Assembly (NCBI GenBank): GCA_905250075.1
Contig: CAJNOP010000027.1
Span: 248,001-312,000, forward strand
DNA: 64,000 nt
Direction of reading: 5' to 3'
Origin: Rotaria sp. Silwood1
Lineage: Eukaryota > Rotifera > Eurotatoria > Philodinida > Philodinidae
Shown here: positions 11,886-24,127 of the stretch, piece after piece
Numbering within the stretch: the stretch's first letter is position 1
Layout of the letters: every line of letters begins with the position of its first letter
The notes under the pieces: model-generated
The model's input: the letters and a program-made list of their open reading frames with translations, nothing else
Database searches by the model: none
What the model was told of the DNA's origin: nothing
Program-made: the position numbers and the translations under genes

Positions 11886-14610
11886 GGTCTAAATCAACCA
11901 TGGCGATCCGATATTCGCATGTCCACAACGATGTTATACAATAGTCAAGAACTAATTGAATAATTATAAAATGAATCTGTTGCTAAAGTAATAAGATAAC
12001 ATCTAAAATAACAAAATAAAATACAACAACAACAACAAAAAAAAAACAAGAAAATGATTCATAAGTATAGATTCATAGAACACTTGAAAATCAATCATTG
12101 AAATGAAATTTTTCGAAGTGTAAATGTAAAAACATGCAAATAAATGAATAACAACAGGTGTTATAGTGCTTTTGTCAATATTTCATCTAGTAAACTATAT
12201 ATTCATATATCAAAGTAAGTTTTTACCGTACTATATAGTAATTCTTTGTACTTAAATGTGTCTGAATATAATTTTGCAATCATTTAGTATAAAGATAATC
12301 ATATTTGACACATGAAACCGCAACAAATGGAATTTAAATAGGTTTTTTTTTTTAGGTACCATAATTTCTTTTTCTTTGCAATTCAGTTTTACTTGCTGTC
12401 TGCTTTCTAATCAATAAATAGATGAAGCGGTTTTTCTCTGGTGTTTATGTTCTGATGGTTTTTTTTTTCTTACTACACATTCATTCATTCATTCACTCGC
12501 TCATTCGTCAAAACCGAAATTTGATAGAAGAAAAAGAGAGAAAAATGAAACCGATTACCAATATAACATGAATAGTAGAAAGAGGAGGAGAATTAGAAGA
12601 CCGACTGGCACCACGTCATTGTCCATGGGTAAAAGGTTAAATAAACTCCTTCTTCTTTCAGATCTAATATATACATATAAGCATAGATGTATATATGCAT
12701 TTATGCGCGTGTATATGTTCAGTATGTATATGTATGTATATATATATGTATATATATATGCGTCTTAAAGAAGGGAATTATGATAATTGTAGTAGGCTAC
12801 CAAACCTACCAGCTTCGATTATATGGATGGTAAAGAATAGAAAAGAAGAAAAAGCCTATAATACATTTTTTTGTGGTTAGAAGTAGGAGAAAAAAGCAAC
12901 AGAGAAAGAGCGAAGGAGAAACGGATGAAATATTTCTGTTCTCTCTCTCTCTATTCTCCTATCGTATGGTATAGTATATGTACCCAATTTACAACCCCGT
13001 TGGATAATATAACAGTCCTAGGCTGCTGTTGCAGCGACAGGAAGTCAGTTTATGTAATGAGGATATGCTAGAAAGAGAAAGACAGAACTATTTTAACAAG
13101 GAACATAAGTACAAATATATATGAACAATACGACTCACTTCATTGATCGACATCTGTTTTGATCGTCTTTATTACTGTCAAATTTCATTCAATAAAAGAA
13201 AAAAGTCATTGAAATCAATTTTGTTAAACCATCCTTGATTTCTCTCGCTCTCTCTCTACATATATATAAGAAAAGAGAAAGTACCGAACATGTAGTAATT
13301 CAAATGTGACAAATAAATCGTTGTTATAATATGTATTTGCATTGTGAACTATGACATTTGATCGTTAATGATTATTACATAAATCTGTTTGTCGATTGTA
13401 AAGTACTTTTGTGTTTGAATATATGTATGTCTCTATATACTTACATACATGGAATGTGAGTGCCGTTTGTTGTTGTCATCGTTGTCGATCGATTCCTACA
13501 TCTCATTAGCCACATTTTGCGGATGCAAACAGGCATCAGAATCAGCGACAAGGACGTGTATATATTTCTTGAGACAATTAAAGGGATGCATATTTTCGTA
13601 CGCAAGCCTTCATTTCTGTCTCCCTCTCTCTCTCTCTTTGTCTCTCTTGTGCTCTGTTCCTCAAGTATTAACAGTCGATGTATCAAAATGCAAATTCTTT
13701 TTCTTTCTTTCTTTAACACATACATATATTCATTCAGTCATTCATTTGTATTGCTTCTAGAATTGAGACAAGCATGTATTTAGAGCAATCTAGTAAACGC
13801 TATAGATTATTACTTTCGTTTTCTTATATTTTTTTTATGGTTGATTTTATTGATGACTATTCTCTACTTTTCGAATATTGATATTTTCTTTTGTCTAAAT
13901 GAAAACAAGTAGTTGTGCTCTCCAATATTTCTTTGTCCATATAACCCTTTCTGTTCTATAATCATCAATTGAAATTGTGTAAGGTAAATGTAACTTGTTA
14001 TAAGTTTTCAATCGATTCTTTTGAAGCGTTTTTTTTATTCTCAATCGAATTGATTGCATCGACTATGACATACATCCTACATCCATAAAGTAGTCATCAA
14101 CAAAACATTGACACGACTCACATTAAATGAAACGAATAAGAATATAAAAATGGCAGATTTTTTTTTATTCAACTATTTATATGTTCATGTAATAAAAAAA
14201 AATAATAATACAGAAATATATGTAAAAAAAAAAAATCTTAGATATGATTAATAGACAAGTTATAGTCGATTTTTCTATACCTGGAAAAAATATACGAATA
14301 TTATTAAAGTTATTTCAAAATCAACAGACAATACATGTAACATAAAAAAAGAAAGCTTTTCTTATTATTGACCTTCAGATTTTGCTCGACGGTTGTTTTT
14401 CTTTCATTGAGAAACGCAATTGATGCCATCCAGTCTTTAAGAAATAATAATGATCAAAAAAAAACATATCAAATATACCATATATAAACGAGAAGTGCTA
14501 GATGTAGACTTGATTTGATCAATGTCAAAACGTAAGATGAGTACCAAGAACAACTGCTACAGATTCTTCATAATTTTTGTATATATTTTTTTGTATTTCT
14601 ACAATTATAT
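11886..14610. other. Gene-poor spacer upstream of FGF
   Basis: No supported coding exon on either strand. It contains TA/TG-rich simple sequence (about 12,665-12,765), CT runs near 12,941-12,955, 13,243-13,256 and 13,619-13,648, and scattered A/T tracts. The open frames near 13.45-13.78 kb overlap in several frames and are low complexity. By position it is the 5' flank of the FGF gene and the 3' flank of the first Orai gene, so regulatory sequence is plausible, but none was identified. Confidence 0.5.
13619..13648. repeat. CT-dinucleotide simple repeat
   Basis: An imperfect (CT)n tract in the FGF upstream spacer. Similar tracts lie at 25,635-25,654 and 25,785-25,799, upstream of the first KChIP exon, and at about 44,871-44,886 on the other strand, upstream of the SH2 gene. 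Confidence 0.8.
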
Positions 14611-15516
14611 TTAACGGACATCTTCAACATTTGTCATGACCGTCATTGGTGCAGATTGATTATGAAATAGACCACGAGCAATAGCACCACGTTCTATTAT
14701 TTCTAAATCTGTTTGATGTAAATGAATTTTTGTTCTTGCTAATCGAATATAAAAACCAACAGAAAATAAAATAAATGGACAACCAACAAGACAAAGTGTT
14801 ACAATTGCTGAAATAGCTGCTGTAAATGAATAACCACTAACTTTAATCCATAAAATTAAACCAAGTTCAAGTATAAATAAAAAAAGACCAAAACCAGTAG
14901 AAATTACCCATGCTATTTCAATATAAATATCTAATGATGATAATGGTTTTTTATTATCATGATTTATCCAAACATCACTTTGACGTATAACACTTTTTAA
15001 TTCAGGTAATATACACATTGACATAAGTAAAGCAAGTAAATGAACACCGACAAGTAAACATGAAACAATGACATAACATATAAGAAGACTATCACTTCCA
15101 TTACGACTTGCATATGCATCAAGGGATAATTCAACAATAGCTACCTATTGAAATATATTCGAAAAGTTCGAAAAAAAAAGAATAAATCACTTCATTTGTT
15201 TTTTATTATATAAACTTACAATAGCAAATCCACTAAGCAATGCAGAGGTTTCATTAACACTTTCAAGTTTTGATTTACGATAGAAAAGATTATGTAATCG
15301 TTGATCATCTTGATGTGCCTTTCCTACATATAAATAGACAGTTATATAAAAGAAAATATTTTCATATGTATTGTTAGATATATTATCTTGCATATAATAA
15401 ACACCTTTGTTAGGTGATGATACAATATCTTTATGAGAAGCATTGCCAACAATACGTGTACAAAAATGCATGTTTTACAAACCTTTACTGGACAAATGCA
15501 ATGAAGTATCAGACAT
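14611..15516 (-). CDS. ORAI: Orai-family store-operated calcium channel, copy A
   Basis: Minus-strand exons 15516-15483, 15323-15220 and 15144-14611 give 223 residues. Orai landmarks: TM1 TSALLSGFAIVAIVELSLD with the selectivity glutamate (human E106) and following Asp, TM2 GVHLLALLMSMCILP with the conserved His (human H134), TM3 EIAWVISTGFGLFLFILELGL with the Glu equivalent to E190, then TM4 and a C-terminal helix (RLARTKIHLHQTDLEIIER) where STIM docks in known members. It would be a plasma-membrane Ca2+ channel opened by STIM after store depletion. The N-terminal cytosolic region is very short. Odd: ungapped alignment puts Glu at human R91 and K87 (KLESVNETSALL versus KLKASSRTSALL), while K85 is kept. 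Copy B, 6.9 kb away, shares exon structure and this change. Confidence 0.94.
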
Positions 15517-17976
15517 ATTCACTTGTCCTTTTTTTTTTTTTTATAATCTCTGATGTAATAGTCGATGAAGCATTACGATTTAAAAACTAGATGCATCTAT
15601 TTGTTTAGTATTAATTTCGTTTTTTGTTTCTATCTTCTTTTGATAATATTCTTTTTGTCAGACAAAAGAAAATTACTTGTCGTTGACCTATACTAGTTAA
15701 CATTAGGATAGAATCAAAGATTGGTTTTTTTTTTTTAATGCACATATAAAAGCTAAAAGTCATATTTAATACATATTCATTGTTTAAATAACATGCCATT
15801 TGATTATCATTTTTTTGTTTAAGATGTTAGCTTTTTATCTTTTTTACATATCAATATTGTTGATGAGAATTTAACTGAAAGTTTATTTGAACAATGATAA
15901 AATTATATTATATCAAGATTTATGACTAGTTTTATTCTCTGTTTAAATAAAAATTATTGTTCAAAATTTTAATTTCATTTTTCATTCCATATAGATTGAA
16001 CCTAATAAAAAAAATTACCCGTATTTATCTAATACACAAGAATGACTTGTTGAATATTCGACCAGTAATAAATTGTTATTTTTGGATAGTTGTTTTTTAT
16101 TTATTTCTGTTTGATGAATGTTCTGGTCTGGTTTATAGTTTTACTTATCTTCTAAATCTTATATTATAATTTGGTTTTCTTATAATCAAATATATATTCT
16201 CTACTTGAAATATACTTAATGGCAAGGGTAAGGTCGAAAAATCATATGTTAGATTCATGTAAATAGGACAAAAAAATCGTTGTCTCTGAAATCTTATGCT
16301 ACATGATATAATAACATTCTTGAATGACCTTACCGATACATAAGTGGTTCTATTATCTTATAATGATATCTTACAATGCTGCAAGGTCTTTCAAGGATTC
16401 TATTAAACAATTTAGTGTACAATGTTAGAGAAGATAATTTTTCGTACAATTTTTGTCTGATCTTGTAAGATAAGACAAGATCAGAAGCAAGATCTTATAA
16501 GATCTTACCATCCGCTTGGTTGACCTAGGTTAGTCTTACTAGGTTTGAAAGAACAATTTGTCACTAAGACAGGTCAAAGTCTAATGTTTCTTTGATTGCA
16601 TAACTCTTTATATTATTTTTACAAGTTTTTTTTTCTTTTCTTGTATCTATTGATTGCTCTCTGATAAATATGATCATTTTGTTGACTATTTAACGTTTCA
16701 TATTGAGAACCAAAGAAATTTTTTAACAATTTTCTTCAAGCAGACATTTCGAATAAAAGGAAAATCGAAAAAATGTATAAGAGAAAAAGCAAAGTTCTAC
16801 AAGATATCGAGAAATCAATTTCTATTATGATATAAAATTAATCAACAATTATTACAAATGTATTCATTTTTCAATTAGGAAACTAGCAATATATTTATCA
16901 AAGATAATTGTAACAATAGCAGTCTAACTTCAAGATAGATAAAATCTGTTTTAAAACAAAGCCTATCAAATCAACACATATACATCATGCTAAAGATATC
17001 TCTTGCCACTGATATTACACATACATCAATCAATCATTACTTCAATATCGCATATGAATATTGTAAACTTTATTATCATTGAAGAAATATCTCTACTTAT
17101 TATCTTCTTGTCAGCTATTGCATAACGACTGCTAATGCAACCATTAAAAAAAAGCATTTTTTTCGAATTATCTGATACAGTTGTTGTTGAATGTTGGTGA
17201 AAATTCATCTAAAGAAGTTAAAAGGTATTAAAATGAATTTTCAAAAAAGAAAATCATAAAAATAACCGAAAGACATAATATCTACAATCATCAAGAACTT
17301 TGTATAGTTATTTATTCTGCTTTCAACAAGAATTTGAAAGTCTAGAATAAGATTGATGGGAAGAATCGACGTTTCTAATGTAGTTTATAATTAAGCCGAA
17401 CTTAAAGAAGGACAACGCCATAAACNNNNNNNNNNTTCAGTAAAATGGTCATAACTTTTGAAGGAAGCGATTCGCACTCAAATCCTTTTAGAATTTTTAC
17501 TAGGGCAGTATGTAGTATTTATCGACGAAGTTTCATTGAAATCGACGGGGACACCTGAAAAGGTTTCCTTGTACTTTTTTTCTTTAATATTCTTCATAAA
17601 CTTTCAGTAGGTCATATGTCAACGTCTATATCGTTACCTTCTTAAAGTAATATTCGATTATTAAACAATTCATTGATAGTTCAAACAACCGTTTTTATTC
17701 TTTATATTTCGTTTTGCACACGCTGTTTTCATATATTTTATCCACTTCAATCCGGTTATTGAATGCCTAGTTTGACTGAACATATAACCAGTAGCTCGTG
17801 ATGAGCGTCGAAGAAAGAAATAAGATAAATAATTATTGGTTTGTACTACCCTAGTTTTTTTGTACAATTATTCAACCATTAATTAAAAAAATCTTGGGAA
17901 AAATCACGTTGGTTGTTTTCAAAAAATTTTTCCTCGTATGCTCATGTGTATATTTATATTAGTACAAGAGATGATA
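15517..17976. other. AT-rich spacer between the Orai copies, left part
   Basis: No supported gene. Short palindrome-like strings occur around 16,480-16,510 (GATCTTATAAGATCTTAC) and may be transposon debris. A run of ten Ns lies at 17,426-17,435. Confidence 0.5.
17426..17435. other. Assembly gap (10 N)
   Basis: Ten consecutive N characters, typical of a scaffold join of unknown true length. The order and spacing of the two Orai genes depend on this join being correct. Confidence 0.99.
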
Positions 17977-18941
17977 CAGGGTGTCTCATAAGTTGTGGCA
18001 GATTTTTTTAAATCTAATTTTTGATGATAATGAATACAAATTAAACTCAAACTTATACATATGACACGGCTTAGCATGTACTTTTATTTCATATATTTTA
18101 TTTGGATTAGATCATTGAATATACAAGAAAATAAACAAATTCAATGAACATACCCTCCATTGACAAATATCAAAAGTCTGCATTTTTTCGCTACTTTCTT
18201 AGTTTTTTCTCCAATTACTATTCCTATGGGAGTAAGTTTTTACAAAAGAAATCACACATTCTGATAGCACTTGAAATGCTCTATGATATTATGTATTAAT
18301 ACAGTGTCTTAAATTTAAGTAGCGAAAAAAATGCAAATTTTTTGGGCTAGTCGATTCGGAGTATATTCATTGTATTCAATTTTATTTCAATCTATAAACG
18401 CAAGAAAATAAGTAAATAGACAGGGTGATAGAGAATTTTAAGCTCTAACAGAATCTATAGTTACTTTTTCATACAGATCATTCTATACGGATGAAAAATT
18501 TTTAAAACTAGTTTTGATGACGAAGGAAAGATCAAGTCTGGGAATCTGGACATGAGGGTGCCTTCGTTGTCTTCAATTTATTTTGGTAATGAAAAGGTCA
18601 AAACTAAAACCTAATTCTACAGAATGATAGAAAACTCCGCGAGCTTTCAGAATATGTAATTAGTTTTAAAATAACTTATTTTTATAGTGACAATATATGA
18701 GAAATACAGAGTGAAACTTTTGTCGGGGTATATATATTGTAACACATTGATGGTGTGCTTATTTTGCACATGTACCAATTTCTTTATTTTTTTGTATATC
18801 CAATGATTAAATTCAAATAAAATATATGAAATAAAAGTACATGTTAAGTTGTATGATACGTGTAAGTTTGAGTTTGATTTGTATTCATTATCATCAAAAA
18901 TTAGATTTAAAAAAATCTGCCACAACTTATGAGACACCCTG
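17977..18941. mobile_element. Non-autonomous Tc1/mariner-like element with about 160-bp terminal inverted repeats
   Basis: The left end CAGGGTGTCTCATAAGTTGT is repeated in reverse complement at the right end, and the match extends with a few mismatches for roughly 160 bp inward on each side. It is flanked by TA on both sides (17,975-17,976 and 18,942-18,943), the Tc1/mariner target duplication. A second, inner inverted repeat (GCATTTTTTCGCTACTT near 18,180 and its complement near 18,317-18,335) forms an internal hairpin. The interior encodes no transposase that I can see; the 96-codon frame at 18,647-18,937 lies mostly in the right repeat. A few percent divergence between the arms suggests a moderately old copy. 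Confidence 0.85.
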
Positions 18942-20924
18942 TATTATCCGATAATATGTCACTTGAAAGATTAACATCAATACTCAAGACTCATTTAAAA
19001 AAAATATTTGGTTATAAATTATGTCTTGTCTGCATTTTGTGCGTCTTAAGATTTTTGCTATGTTTCTAATGTTGAGAAGATGCGTTTTGGTTTTAGAAAT
19101 TATTGTAATAAGTGACTCACTAAAGTGAAAATAATGAATACAAGATATGCTGACGAAGTTTCAGTAAGGTAGCTTCGAACTTTATTGAATATTGTGTATG
19201 TGAGATGAAGTTTTTGTCTGTCGAACACTTCTCTTCTTACTTTTGCAGTATAGCTAAATTTAATATTTCGTATCTTTCTCCTATCAACTTCTATTTTTTG
19301 TTTTTCTTTTTTTTTAAATTTACTCAGCTACGCAGACTGTAAAAAAGCGCTACCCATAACAACAGTAAAACATTTAACATAAACAGAAGACGCTGAATGA
19401 TTACAAACAAGAAAAAGAAATGCATATTTTGAAAAAAAAAAATCTCAAAAATGAGTCCACACACATTAATACTCATTTGTGTATGATGTAACGTGGTTGG
19501 CAGTTTTGAAAAGAAAAAGCTTGAATTATTTGCTACTTAATGTTTGGAAAAATCATTAGTTCCACACGATAATCCAATATGAACATAAAAATTGAGCTTG
19601 AACGTACACTATTTTATATTCTAGAGAGTATAATCTAGATCTCATTGAAGACGCTACGTCAGTTATCGAAGAATAAGAAAGGTTTTTTAATACATGTAAC
19701 ACGTCAGATATATCCTGAAGTTTTCTTTTGATAATGTTTCAAAATCAAAAGAGGCGGCTAATACAGATGAAATTGCCATTAAAATACAACACGAACGATT
19801 TTTTTTATAAGTCAATCCGATTCACATAAATAAGTGTACACAATCAGTTTGAAATTTTTTTATTGAACAAAAAATTGCACATCCTCGCAATAATTCAATA
19901 GAAAGAAGTTGATTCTTTCATTACTGATACAGGAAAGTGTCTATCGTTCATATGCATCAATATTGTCGATATTGTTGTAAATTATGAGAGTATGAATAAA
20001 ATTGAGAGTGAATGTAGATGAGACTTTTTTTTCCTCACTCATATTCTCACCTAACCAACCTCACTGCTACTCTTATGACAAGTCATACAGTCACTATAAT
20101 TTAAAAATAAAACCTATTTTTTGAATTGGTCGCAAAAAATCTTCTAAACTATACATAATGTTGCTCGATAATCGAATTGTTCCAGTTTTAATGTCAGTAG
20201 GCCGTCTTCGTCTATTAATTTAATCCATCAATCAGAACTCAAAAGTTGTCACCACAATGTAGTCAGTGTGCTTAAGTTTAGCACATTTCATGAAACGAGT
20301 TGTCGGCTCTGTCTTTTTTCATTAATCAATACGTCAATCAACTTCGAAATTTGTTATCAAGGGATTTATTGTTCTGGTTATATACTTCGTCAAAAAAATT
20401 CTTAAAAGTCATTTTCTTCATTTTTATCTTGTAATGTTAATTTTGATATAATTTGTAAGGTATACTATGTCAAGTATTCATCCCTATCGATGTTTATGAC
20501 GTGTCTTCATTGAGACACGTTCACGTTTTCAATTAACAGATCAAATGCCTTTCCAAATAGTGCATTAAATTTAATTCATCACGTAACAACATATTAAATA
20601 TGAATTAACTTTTCGACCGATCATGTTTCTTAATTCAAAATTCGATATTTTAGTGAAAACCAAGCTAAGACCTTGTATAGACTATAGAAATTAAGCGTAG
20701 ATTAAGTAATCAAATTGCTTGCTTCACTTTTAATTCACGCCATATATTTTTGACTTATTCTCTATCATCATAAAATAAATATGCTCTTTTTTTTATAAAT
20801 CATACGCAGCTGGATGTATATGCTATATAATAATGTCATAACGAAGGTTTTTTTTTAAAAATTTTACGGATACTTTAGATAGTTAACTGTTATCCAGTTA
20901 CTTCTCACTATTTATCATATCTAT
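18942..20924. other. AT-rich spacer, nothing recognised
   Basis: Both strands are broken by frequent stops, and no repeat longer than short A/T tracts stood out. Confidence 0.5.
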
Positions 20925-21683
20925 ATGAGTAATACAGAGACTACTGCGTTAGCAAAACCGTTGGAAATTGGTGTATCAGCCGGTAATAATGAAATATTTC
21001 AATCTGCTTCTCTTCAAATGAATCTTGATAGAATTATTATTATGAGTTTTAATACCGAATAACAAACAGAAATAATAGTATTTTTTGAAAAACAATGAGT
21101 AGTTGTTGAATCGAATGTATTGACTACAGAACAATACCAGTGTAATGTTGATGAAGTTTAACAATTTTTACAAGATATGTTCAAACAAAATATTGAACGG
21201 CACAAACTGAAAACGTGAAGTTTTGAATGGTTCAGTTTTTTATAATTTAGAATACTTGGAAATGAACGTTACTTATATCCTTAAACATGTAATAATCGAC
21301 AAAATCTAAATATTTTATCGTGTGTTTCGAATATTGTTCACTGATAATGAATTAATGGTCAATATAACAAGAGCTGGACCAATGCGACCAGCAAAGACTT
21401 TGTTTTCTTTTCCTTCAGTCAACAAAACACAGAAGATCGAGAAGAATGGAAAATAATATCAGAATGGCTTCATTTAGATATGAATCCATTAACAGGTCGA
21501 GTTACTACATATGGCTTTGAAAATGTTGCGGAAGGCCATTTTGATGGTAATACGGATCCACTCGTAGCACAAAACAAGGAAACCAATAATGATATGCATA
21601 TAAGAGCATTACAATAAATATCAGCTTTAGTTGATTGTCGAAGAGAAAAAGATGATGGATTTCTTGCGATGCCTAGTTTTTAA
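20925..21683 (+). pseudogene. Decayed coding-like sequence, unrecognised
   Basis: The plus strand starts ATG AGT AAT ACA GAG and reads as biased, hydrophilic protein for about 45 codons. It then continues in coding-like sequence interrupted by several TAA/TGA codons and changes of frame. A cleaner stretch near 21,425-21,617 contains EDREEWKIISEWLHLDMNP and ENVAEGHFDGNTDPLVA, followed by a final stretch ending DDGFLAMPSF. I see no introns, which would fit a retrocopy. Several interruptions sit where CAA to TAA changes would explain them. I do not recognise the family. Confidence 0.5.
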
Positions 21684-22403
21684 TATTTCCTTCAAACAGA
21701 GACTAAAAAAAAATGAATAATTATGTTTAAAATAGAAATCAAAGTTGACATTTAACTACAGTTCAAATCTTAAAGATGATCTTATTTCAGCAACTCTTCC
21801 AAGATTTATTTTTTCAAGCTCTTTTTTGACTTCTCTATAAGTTCCATTATACATTTTATTATCAAATGAAAGCAATTAGGTTGAGAACAGACATCTAACT
21901 GAGTGTGAGGGCGGAAGACCAACTGAGGAATGAAAGCTAATTCATGAATACCATATTTCTATTTCGGTACAGAACAAAAGTAGTATATGATTTCAATAGA
22001 TGAATCTTCTAGATTAAATAGATCGTAAAGAAAAATAAATCATAGTAGTACTTCTCCTACTTGAGAACATATTCAACGAATATCAATGCGACAAAGACGT
22101 TTAATTGTCTGAGATTCTCAATTACCACATAAAAGTTTTCCCACACATTCGAATGGTATGAGAATTGTTCAGTATTTACATATAGAATTAGTAATTGATG
22201 AAATAATAGAAAATAAAAAATTAACTAAGCGATTCTAATTTATTTTTTATATAATTAGATCAGTAGTTGTTGTTATATTTTATTTTTTGTAAAAGTTCAC
22301 GATGTATCTTGATAAAGGCTATGTGTAACAAGCAAACAAATACAATGTTTCTTTTATTCATATATATTTTATTTATACAGATGTCTTTTTCTTTAAAGTA
22401 TAT
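21684..22403. other. Spacer downstream of Orai copy B
   Basis: No supported gene. It may hold further decayed pieces of the pseudogene to its left, but no clear reading frame is left. Confidence 0.4.
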
Positions 22404-23294
22404 TCAAGAATCTTCTTCTATATTTCTTGTTAATGGTCCTAGTGGAATATTTGGAACATTCATAACTAAACCACAAGCAATAGCACCACGTTCTATTGTT
22501 TCTAAATCTGTTTGATATAAATAAACTTTTGCTCTAGCTACACGAAAATAAAAACCAATAGCAAATAAAATAAATGGACAACCAATAACACCTAGTGTAA
22601 TAAGAGCGGCAATAGCTGCTGTTTGAGAAAAACCGCTCACTTTAATCCAAAAAATTAGACAAAGTTCAATAATAAATAAAAATAAACCAAAACCAGTAGA
22701 AGCAATCCATGCTATTTCAATATATTTATTTAATGATGATAATGGTTTACTATTTTCATTATTAATCCAAAAATCACTATTCCGTATCACACTTTTTATT
22801 TCAGGTAATATACACATTGACATAAGTAAAGCAAGTAAATGAATACCTACTAGAAGGCATGATATAATAGCATAACAAATGATAAGACCCTCATTAGGTT
22901 TATTTTTTTCATAAGAATCTAATGATAATTCAACAATGGCTACCTTTAATATATATTTAAAATAAAAATTGAATTTGATATTTATTAAATAACTTACAAT
23001 AGCAAATCCACTAAGTAACGCAGATGTTTCATTAACACTTTCAAGTTTTGATTTACGATAAAGTAGATTATGTATGCGTCGGTCCTCTTTAGATCCAGTT
23101 CCTAAAGACAAATATCAATATTTATAAAATATATGTTTTATATTTTTATCATAATGTTTTTCTAAACAGAAAGAACACTTGTAATAGGTAATAAAATATT
23201 GTTTAATGACAGACAATGCTAATATAAAGTAAAAAAAAAAAAAGACAAAGTTTCACTCACCTTTCTTTGATACATATAATGAAATCTCCGACAT
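22404..23294 (-). CDS. ORAI: Orai-family store-operated calcium channel, copy B
   Basis: Minus-strand exons 23294-23261, 23101-22998 and 22943-22404, the same three-exon plan and phases as copy A. Landmarks: TSALLSGFAIVAIVELSLD (pore Glu), VGIHLLALLMSMCILPE (TM2 His), EIAWIASTGFGLFLFIIELCL (TM3 Glu), TM4 CPFILFAIGFYF, and a C-terminal helix with YLYQTDLETIERGAIACGL. The N-terminal short exon encodes MSEISLYVSKK. It carries the same acidic substitutions (KLESVNETSALL) at the human K87 and R91 positions. The two copies differ mostly in the TM1-TM2 loop, the N-terminus and the last 20 residues, which suggests a not very recent duplication with both copies under selection. A second candidate first exon lies at 24,025-24,127. 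Confidence 0.94.
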
Positions 23295-24024
23295 GTTGCT
23301 TGTACTATTTTCTATATTTGTTGATATCAGTAAAGCATGATAATTTTATTAGAATAATCGATAAAGAACACTAATTTAATGCTGTGAATTCATCCTGCTG
23401 TTATAAGTATTTTTCGATTCTTTAAATACTGTTACTTTTCTGATACACAGCAAGTAAATACTCAGATTAATATTTTATATTCTGAAGCAGTAGTAGTACT
23501 TAACCTTGCTTTTTCTTTTTCCTTTTGTTTTTTTTTGTATTTCGTTTGTTCGTTCTTTCGCTTGTTAGTATGCTGAATGATATATATATATATATGTATC
23601 ATAATAGGTAAATAAGCTTTGTAAACGACGAAAAGAAGCAATAAAAAAAATTTTCTTTTTGCTTTATGTCAGTTCTGATTGCATCTATAGATGCAAACAA
23701 GATTTATATTTCCTTTTCATAAAAGTCGCACATCAATAGTGCTTATTGAAGACAAAGAATAATCGATTATCATCGATGTATTATTGTCTAGATGCGAAAA
23801 AAACCTATAATAATAGCTTAATAAATCAAGCGAATAATGGGTCTTATTGAAAAAAAATTTTGATTTAATGAAGCATATCGATCTTGTTACTATCTATTTT
23901 ATTTAATTACTAACGAACTCCGAGAACAATGTTACATGTGCCGTATAGAAAGAAAAAAAAAACTAGGATATTTTTGAATTTTCATGCTAAATTACTCAAA
24001 AACAATCTTATGAAAATTACCTAC

Positions 24025-24127
24025 CAACAAAACTTAAATAACTATCATCATCATCATCATCATCATCGTGGTCATCTCCATAAAGTTCACCGAATTTTCG
24101 TTTGATTGATGGTGAAGTATACCACAT
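24025..24127 (-). CDS. Candidate alternative first exon of Orai copy B
   Basis: The minus strand reads ATG TGG TAT ACT TCA, encoding MWYTSPSIKRKFGELYGDDH, then a seven-Asp run from an ATC repeat, then SYLSFV. It ends with a GTAGGT donor after one base of the next codon. That phase matches the acceptor of Orai exon 2 at 23,101, so it could replace the short MSEISLYVSKK exon and give a longer acidic N-terminus. The length (103 bp) and the coding look support it, but no transcript is available. Confidence 0.5.

Noticed and set aside
13441-13783. Three overlapping open frames of 94-107 codons on both strands
   Set aside because: All overlap the same low-complexity CT-rich DNA in different frames, with no conserved motif.
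18647-18937. 96-codon minus-strand frame as a possible transposase
   Set aside because: It falls mainly within the right inverted repeat of the 17,977-18,941 element and shows no DDE/D-type features.
24041-24068. ATC trinucleotide repeat as plain microsatellite
   Set aside because: It lies in frame in a phase-compatible candidate Orai exon as an Asp run, so it is treated as part of that exon.
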